DNA from: an uncultured Rhodanobacter sp. | GTDB lineage: Bacteria; Pseudomonadota; Gammaproteobacteria; Xanthomonadales; Rhodanobacteraceae | Assembly: GCA_903827735.1 (NCBI GenBank) | Contig: CAIKJM010000500.1 | Coordinates: 1 to 16,027, forward strand | DNA length: 16,027 nucleotides | Direction: 5' to 3' | Shown: positions 13,449 to 16,027 of the stretch, piece by piece | Layout of the letters: each line of letters begins with the position of its first letter | Position numbering within the stretch: position 1 is the stretch's first letter | Notes under the pieces: generated by a model | What the model was told of the DNA's origin: nothing | The model's database searches: none | What the model saw: the letters and a program-made list of their open reading frames with translations, nothing else | Position numbers and translations under genes: made by a program

Positions 13449-15872
13449 TTAATCCTTGTCGTCGTGACTGTCCTCACCGACAGTCGGCGCGGGGAGGGTG
13501 CGTACCACCATGCTTTGCGGGCTGGTCAACGGTAGTTTCGCCGTACGCAGGCGCTCCAGCGTCTCGAACAAAAGGTCGCTTTTTACGGAGCTCACATCGC
13601 GCGGGCTATTGACATAAGCTGTGCAGTCGAAGGTCATCGTGCCGGCGTCGAGGTTGTCCAGCCGAACCACGGGTGCCGGCGTCGCCAGGGTCGATGCATG
13701 CCCGTTTAGCACGTCAAGGATAATCTCGCGCGCCTTGCTGGCGTCGGTATCCAGCGGCATTGGCAGCGTGATGTGCACGCGCCCCTGGGCGTTGGCCAGG
13801 GTTACGTTGCGTACGTTCTGCGTAATGAACTGCGAATTCGGCACGATCATGGTCGAGCGGTCGCTCATCTGGATTTCGGTGGCGCGCACGTTGATGCGGC
13901 GGATGTCGCCTTCCACACCACCGATGCTAACCCAGTCGCCCACTTTTACCGGCCGCTCGGCCAGCAAAATAAGGCCCGAGATGAAGTTCTGCACGATCGC
14001 CTGCAGGCCAAAACCGATGCCGACCGAGAGCGCGCTGGCCATCCAGGTAATGCTGGTCAGATTGACCTTCAGTTCGACCAGGGTGAGTACGAAGATGATC
14101 ACGCCGCCGACGTAGCCAATCAGAGTCAGCACGGAATTCTGCATGCCCAGATCGAACGAGGTCTTTGGCAGCAGCTGCTCGCTCAGCCAGCGCTTGATGA
14201 TACGCAGCACCACTACACCGATGCCCAGAACCAGCAGCGCGGCAAAAATATTGCCTGGGACAATTTTCAGCTCGCCCAGCGAGCCGCCCGACGACAGCAG
14301 CGCGCCAACGCGATCGGCCAGTTCAGTCGGACCGGCGCCAAACGGCGCCAGCACGAAGGCAATGGACATCAGCAGCAAAATGGCGCGGGTGACCCCGGAC
14401 AGCACTGTGCCAACCTGTTCCAGTGCGCTGGCGGGTAGGCCAAAGCTGGCCTGCAGGCGTCGGCCGGTGCGCCCCTTAGGCGCGAAAATCGTATCGAAAA
14501 TATCGTCGACCAGATGCATCAGCAGATACAGCGCGGTAAGAATCACGCCGACCCACAGCATCTGCCGCGCCATAAAAAACGCGAACGCAATGTAGCCGGA
14601 CGCGACCCCGAGCAGGATGAGGCCGACCGAAACGAAGGCCGATGCCACAATCAACCCGACCCAAACCGGCCGCGGGCCGGGCTCTTCACCCGACGCCAGC
14701 ATGACGCGGCGTGACTTGCCCAGACGAATCAGCGCATCGCCGAACAGCACGGCGATCAGGGTGGCCACAAAGCCGCGCGTGGCAACGGTAGCGGGACGGC
14801 TCAGGCCAATGGCGCTGATCACGTTTTCCAACAGCCCAAGCAGAAACGCCGCGGCGCCGAGCAGCCAGGGGAACAGGCGCAGGCGCTGCGCAGCATCGTC
14901 GGATAGTCCAGCCAATCGCCACGACGGCCGCTGTGTCGACAAGATGGCGCGACCCAGGCCGGTAAGAAACGCGGCGAAGGTCACCAGGCGCGCCAGCTTT
15001 TGGCCCAGCTCGGCCAGGTCGTCGCTGAGCGTGTTGTTCCAGTTCAGCGCCTCATACACGAAGTGCGCGGCCAGGCCGACGGTCAGCGTGTAGGCCAGCG
15101 CGATCGTCACGGCGAGGGCGCTGCGCCGCAGCCGGCCGGCCGGCATGCTGCTGGTGGTGACGTGGATCAGCGCCTTTTCGATCAGCCAGCGGACGGCCGT
15201 CATCAACAGCACGGCGAAGATCAGGCACAGGATGAAGGGCGTGCGGTTTGGCGGCTGCCATGCGGTGGACACCGCGGCGGCGACGTCACTGTTCAGACGT
15301 TTGGCACGGGCCAGATCGTCGGGAAACGCCTGCGCCGGGTCGGCCCAGAAGGCGCCGCTGAACGGTGTGGCCGTTCGTGATGCCAGCGACGCCTGAAACT
15401 GATCGCGGCGCATATCCGACACATGGGCCGCCAGCTGCGTCGCCTCGGTGCTGAGTGAATTGGCCTGCTTGATCTGGCCGTCCAACTCGTTCTTGGCCTT
15501 AGTCAGCTGCCGCCGTTGGGCGCTGAGCTCGGCTGATTCCGCTGGCGCACCCTTGGCTGGTGCGGGGCCGAGGACGTCCAATCGCGTCTGCAGGCTGGCG
15601 TCCTGCGGCGCGAGACCGGCAGCGAGCTGGTCGGCCTTTTGCTGCACGGCCAGCGCACTGGTGCGCAGATCGTTGAGCGGCGTGTCCGTTTTTTTTGCGT
15701 CTACCGAACTCTTGATGTTGTCCAGTTGGGTGCGTAGCTGAGTCAGCGTCTGCACCGGCGTCAGCGCAGGCTGGGCGGCGGACGAGCTGCTGGCCGGCGC
15801 ATCCTGCGCCACGGCGATGCTGCCTGAGAAGGTCAGCAGAAGAATGAAAAGATAGCGAAGCGAATTGTGCAT
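13449..15872 (-). CDS. MscS-family mechanosensitive channel with DUF3772 N-terminal region
   Basis: Large inner-membrane channel of the MscS superfamily, expected to release solutes on hypo-osmotic shock. The 807-residue protein starts with a signal peptide (1-22, AVAQ). A periplasmic, Ala/Gln-rich and probably coiled-coil region follows (about 38-160), whose end AQRRQLTKAKNELDGQIKQA...FWADP looks like DUF3772. Multiple membrane segments lie at about 211-232, 250-272, 292-310, 332-352, 365-382, 403-450, 493-511 and 540-560. The MscS core begins near 575: pore-lining helix region 610-635 (ALSVGIGFGLQAIVQNFISG), then the beta domain ERPVKVGDWVSIGGVEGDIRRINVRAT and the IVPNSQF motif (676-682), with the alpha/beta domain to the C-terminus. 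It resembles long MscS relatives such as MscK/YjeP in layout, not small MscS. The start at 15872 has only GGATC upstream. It is convergent with the DUF3761-type gene and divergent from the right-edge gene. Confidence 0.93.
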   Translation of the reverse strand: MHNSLRYLFILLLTFSGSIAVAQDAPASSSSAAQPALTPVQTLTQLRTQLDNIKSSVDAKKTDTPLNDLRTSALAVQQKADQLAAGLAPQDASLQTRLDVLGPAPAKGAPAESAELSAQRRQLTKAKNELDGQIKQANSLSTEATQLAAHVSDMRRDQFQASLASRTATPFSGAFWADPAQAFPDDLARAKRLNSDVAAAVSTAWQPPNRTPFILCLIFAVLLMTAVRWLIEKALIHVTTSSMPAGRLRRSALAVTIALAYTLTVGLAAHFVYEALNWNNTLSDDLAELGQKLARLVTFAAFLTGLGRAILSTQRPSWRLAGLSDDAAQRLRLFPWLLGAAAFLLGLLENVISAIGLSRPATVATRGFVATLIAVLFGDALIRLGKSRRVMLASGEEPGPRPVWVGLIVASAFVSVGLILLGVASGYIAFAFFMARQMLWVGVILTALYLLMHLVDDIFDTIFAPKGRTGRRLQASFGLPASALEQVGTVLSGVTRAILLLMSIAFVLAPFGAGPTELADRVGALLSSGGSLGELKIVPGNIFAALLVLGIGVVVLRIIKRWLSEQLLPKTSFDLGMQNSVLTLIGYVGGVIIFVLTLVELKVNLTSITWMASALSVGIGFGLQAIVQNFISGLILLAERPVKVGDWVSIGGVEGDIRRINVRATEIQMSDRSTMIVPNSQFITQNVRNVTLANAQGRVHITLPMPLDTDASKAREIILDVLNGHASTLATPAPVVRLDNLDAGTMTFDCTAYVNSPRDVSSVKSDLLFETLERLRTAKLPLTSPQSMVVRTLPAPTVGEDSHDDKD

Positions 15873-15975
15873 CCGGCGATGATCCGGCCCTGGCTGCGGT
15901 CGGTCAACCGAAATGACGGTCGTGCGGCGCCTGCTTTGACGCCGCGTTCAGACTCGTTTGCCCAACCTCGCGGAT

Positions 15976-16027
15976 ATGACTGAGCAAGACGACGACGCAT
16001 CGAACCCACACGGCTGGCCGCACTTCG
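15976..16027 (+). CDS. Partial gene at right edge, product unknown
   Basis: An ATG at 15976 opens a frame reading MTEQDDDASNPHGWPHF to the window end with no stop. It is divergent from the channel gene across a 103-base gap. The acidic start and codon use suit a real gene, but the ribosome site is poor and only 17 codons are visible, so neither the start nor a family can be confirmed. Confidence 0.4.
   Translation, partial: MTEQDDDASNPHGWPHF

Noticed and set aside
1..16027. CRISPR array, insertion sequence, phage, tRNA or rRNA
   Set aside because: No regularly spaced repeats, transposase, integrase or recognisable RNA gene was seen on either strand.

Overview
The window looks like chromosomal DNA of a high-GC gammaproteobacterium, most likely in the Xanthomonadales (Rhodanobacteraceae-like: Rhodanobacter, Dyella, Luteibacter). 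This is inferred from an E. coli-type ParE of exactly 630 residues, strong GC bias at third codon positions, the mix of exported serine hydrolases, and the RNase Sa-type ribonuclease/barstar pair. No tRNA, rRNA, insertion sequence, integrase, phage gene or CRISPR array was seen, so this is ordinary chromosome rather than an island.

Left half, about 1-7200, all on the minus strand. In transcription order it holds a DUF72 protein; an exported RNase Sa-like ribonuclease whose stop overlaps the start of its barstar inhibitor; a small S4 RNA-binding protein of the YbcJ family; a lipoprotein MsrA; a fused ABC exporter; topoisomerase IV subunit ParE; and the first 12 codons of an unidentified gene running off the left edge. 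A good intrinsic terminator (180-215) closes the parE transcript. Gaps are 31-251 bases, so several sub-operons are likely. The tightest link is the RNase/barstar ATGA overlap. A 14-bp inverted repeat brackets the start codon of the ABC exporter.

Right half, 7339-13303, plus strand. It holds a class C beta-lactamase-fold serine hydrolase with a signal peptide, then two tandem paralogous alpha/beta-hydrolase esterases (one with a signal peptide, one with an N-terminal membrane anchor), then a small exported DUF3761-type protein with an Ala/Pro-rich linker. The three hydrolases are all predicted to act outside the cytoplasm and probably form an envelope or extracellular hydrolase cluster of unknown substrate. 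Between the first two lies a hairpin flanked by 13-bp direct repeats that resembles a decayed REP element.

Right end. A very strong bidirectional terminator (13326-13368) separates the DUF3761 gene from a convergent DUF3772/MscS-type mechanosensitive channel (minus strand). An unidentified plus-strand gene starts at 15976 and runs off the right edge.

No clear undescribed system is visible. The items most worth a second look are the secreted RNase/barstar module, the inverted repeat over the ABC exporter start, and the tandem esterase duplication with its repeat-bearing spacer.
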